Positions 63,993 through 64,000 of a stretch of DNA of 64,000 nt are shown here, one piece after another. The notes below the pieces were generated by a model. That model had not been told where the DNA came from and did no database searches. It was given only the letters and a program-made list of their open reading frames with translations. This DNA is from Mycoplasmatota bacterium (GTDB lineage Bacteria; Bacillota_I; Bacilli_A; MAG-NZ), in the NCBI GenBank assembly GCA_018394315.1, contig CP074575.1, positions 310,001-374,000 of the forward strand. The letters are read 5' to 3'. The first letter of the stretch is position 1; every line of letters starts with the position of its first letter. Made by a program: the position numbers and the translations under genes.

Positions 63993-64000
63993 ATGTCTCA

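Overview
The window is about 30% GC DNA from a low-GC Gram-positive type bacterium (Bacillota or Mycoplasmatota). Supporting signs are strong AGGAGG ribosome-binding sites, T-box and lysine riboswitch leaders, many short U-tract terminators and several lipoproteins. TGA is used only as a stop, so the standard bacterial code applies and a Mycoplasma-type code is excluded. The combination of full lysine fermentation with lipoproteins of the 'CTKEVE..' type fits anaerobic fermenters near Haloplasma, Izemoplasma or Clostridia; I cannot place it more precisely.

Region 1 (1-5.2 kb): an edge-truncated SDR reductase coupled to an acetyl-CoA acetyltransferase, a divergent TetR regulator with a 10-bp inverted repeat between them, then a T-box leader (predicted Arg CGU specifier) controlling an amino-acid ABC transporter. 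Region 2 (5.3-11.2 kb): a Cys-rich protein that may be S-Ena-like, and two paralogous ATP-grasp ligases in opposite orientations. One of these lies in an operon with a divergent MurF-like ligase and a YheC/YheD-type ATP-grasp protein. tRNA-Thr and tRNA-Val follow. Region 3 (11.2-34.8 kb): ordinary housekeeping and accessory genes. They include an ABC-2 exporter with a lipase, MgtC, threonine catabolism (tdh-kbl), GH105, an RND pump with TetR and OsmC, an aminotransferase, TauE, a CPBP protease with a TPR regulator, an EamA exporter with Lit, a DUF362 protein, and DUF2157/GDYXXLXY with XRE regulators.

Region 4 (34.9-44.1 kb) is the metabolic centrepiece: kal-kce-kdd-phzF-kamA-kamB-kamD-kamE-atoD-atoA, transcribed from a visible promoter through a lysine riboswitch and an intrinsic terminator. 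Together these convert lysine to acetoacetate, ammonia and crotonyl-CoA. After reduction by a butyryl-CoA dehydrogenase that is not in the window, butyrate is released by CoA transfer to acetoacetate, and thiolase yields acetyl-CoA. A PhzF-family gene inside the operon is unexplained.

Region 5 (44.1-57.2 kb): zinc transporter, MaoC hydratase, dipeptidase, Dps and YyaL, then a 1-1.5 kb duplication. One copy keeps an intact DUF4349 lipoprotein gene and a dead thiolase 3' end; the other keeps a dead DUF4349 gene and an intact thiolase. A second atoD-atoA-atoE-thiolase operon follows. Region 6 (57.2-64 kb) is a decaying area. It holds a frameshifted GGDEF gene, a complete ISL3-family insertion sequence with perfect 8-bp target duplications, a tRNA-Glu 3' fragment directly repeated with an intact tRNA-Glu 1.6 kb away, gene debris between them, a TIGR02206 membrane protein, an FMN-binding-like lipoprotein and a structured palindromic sequence at the right edge.
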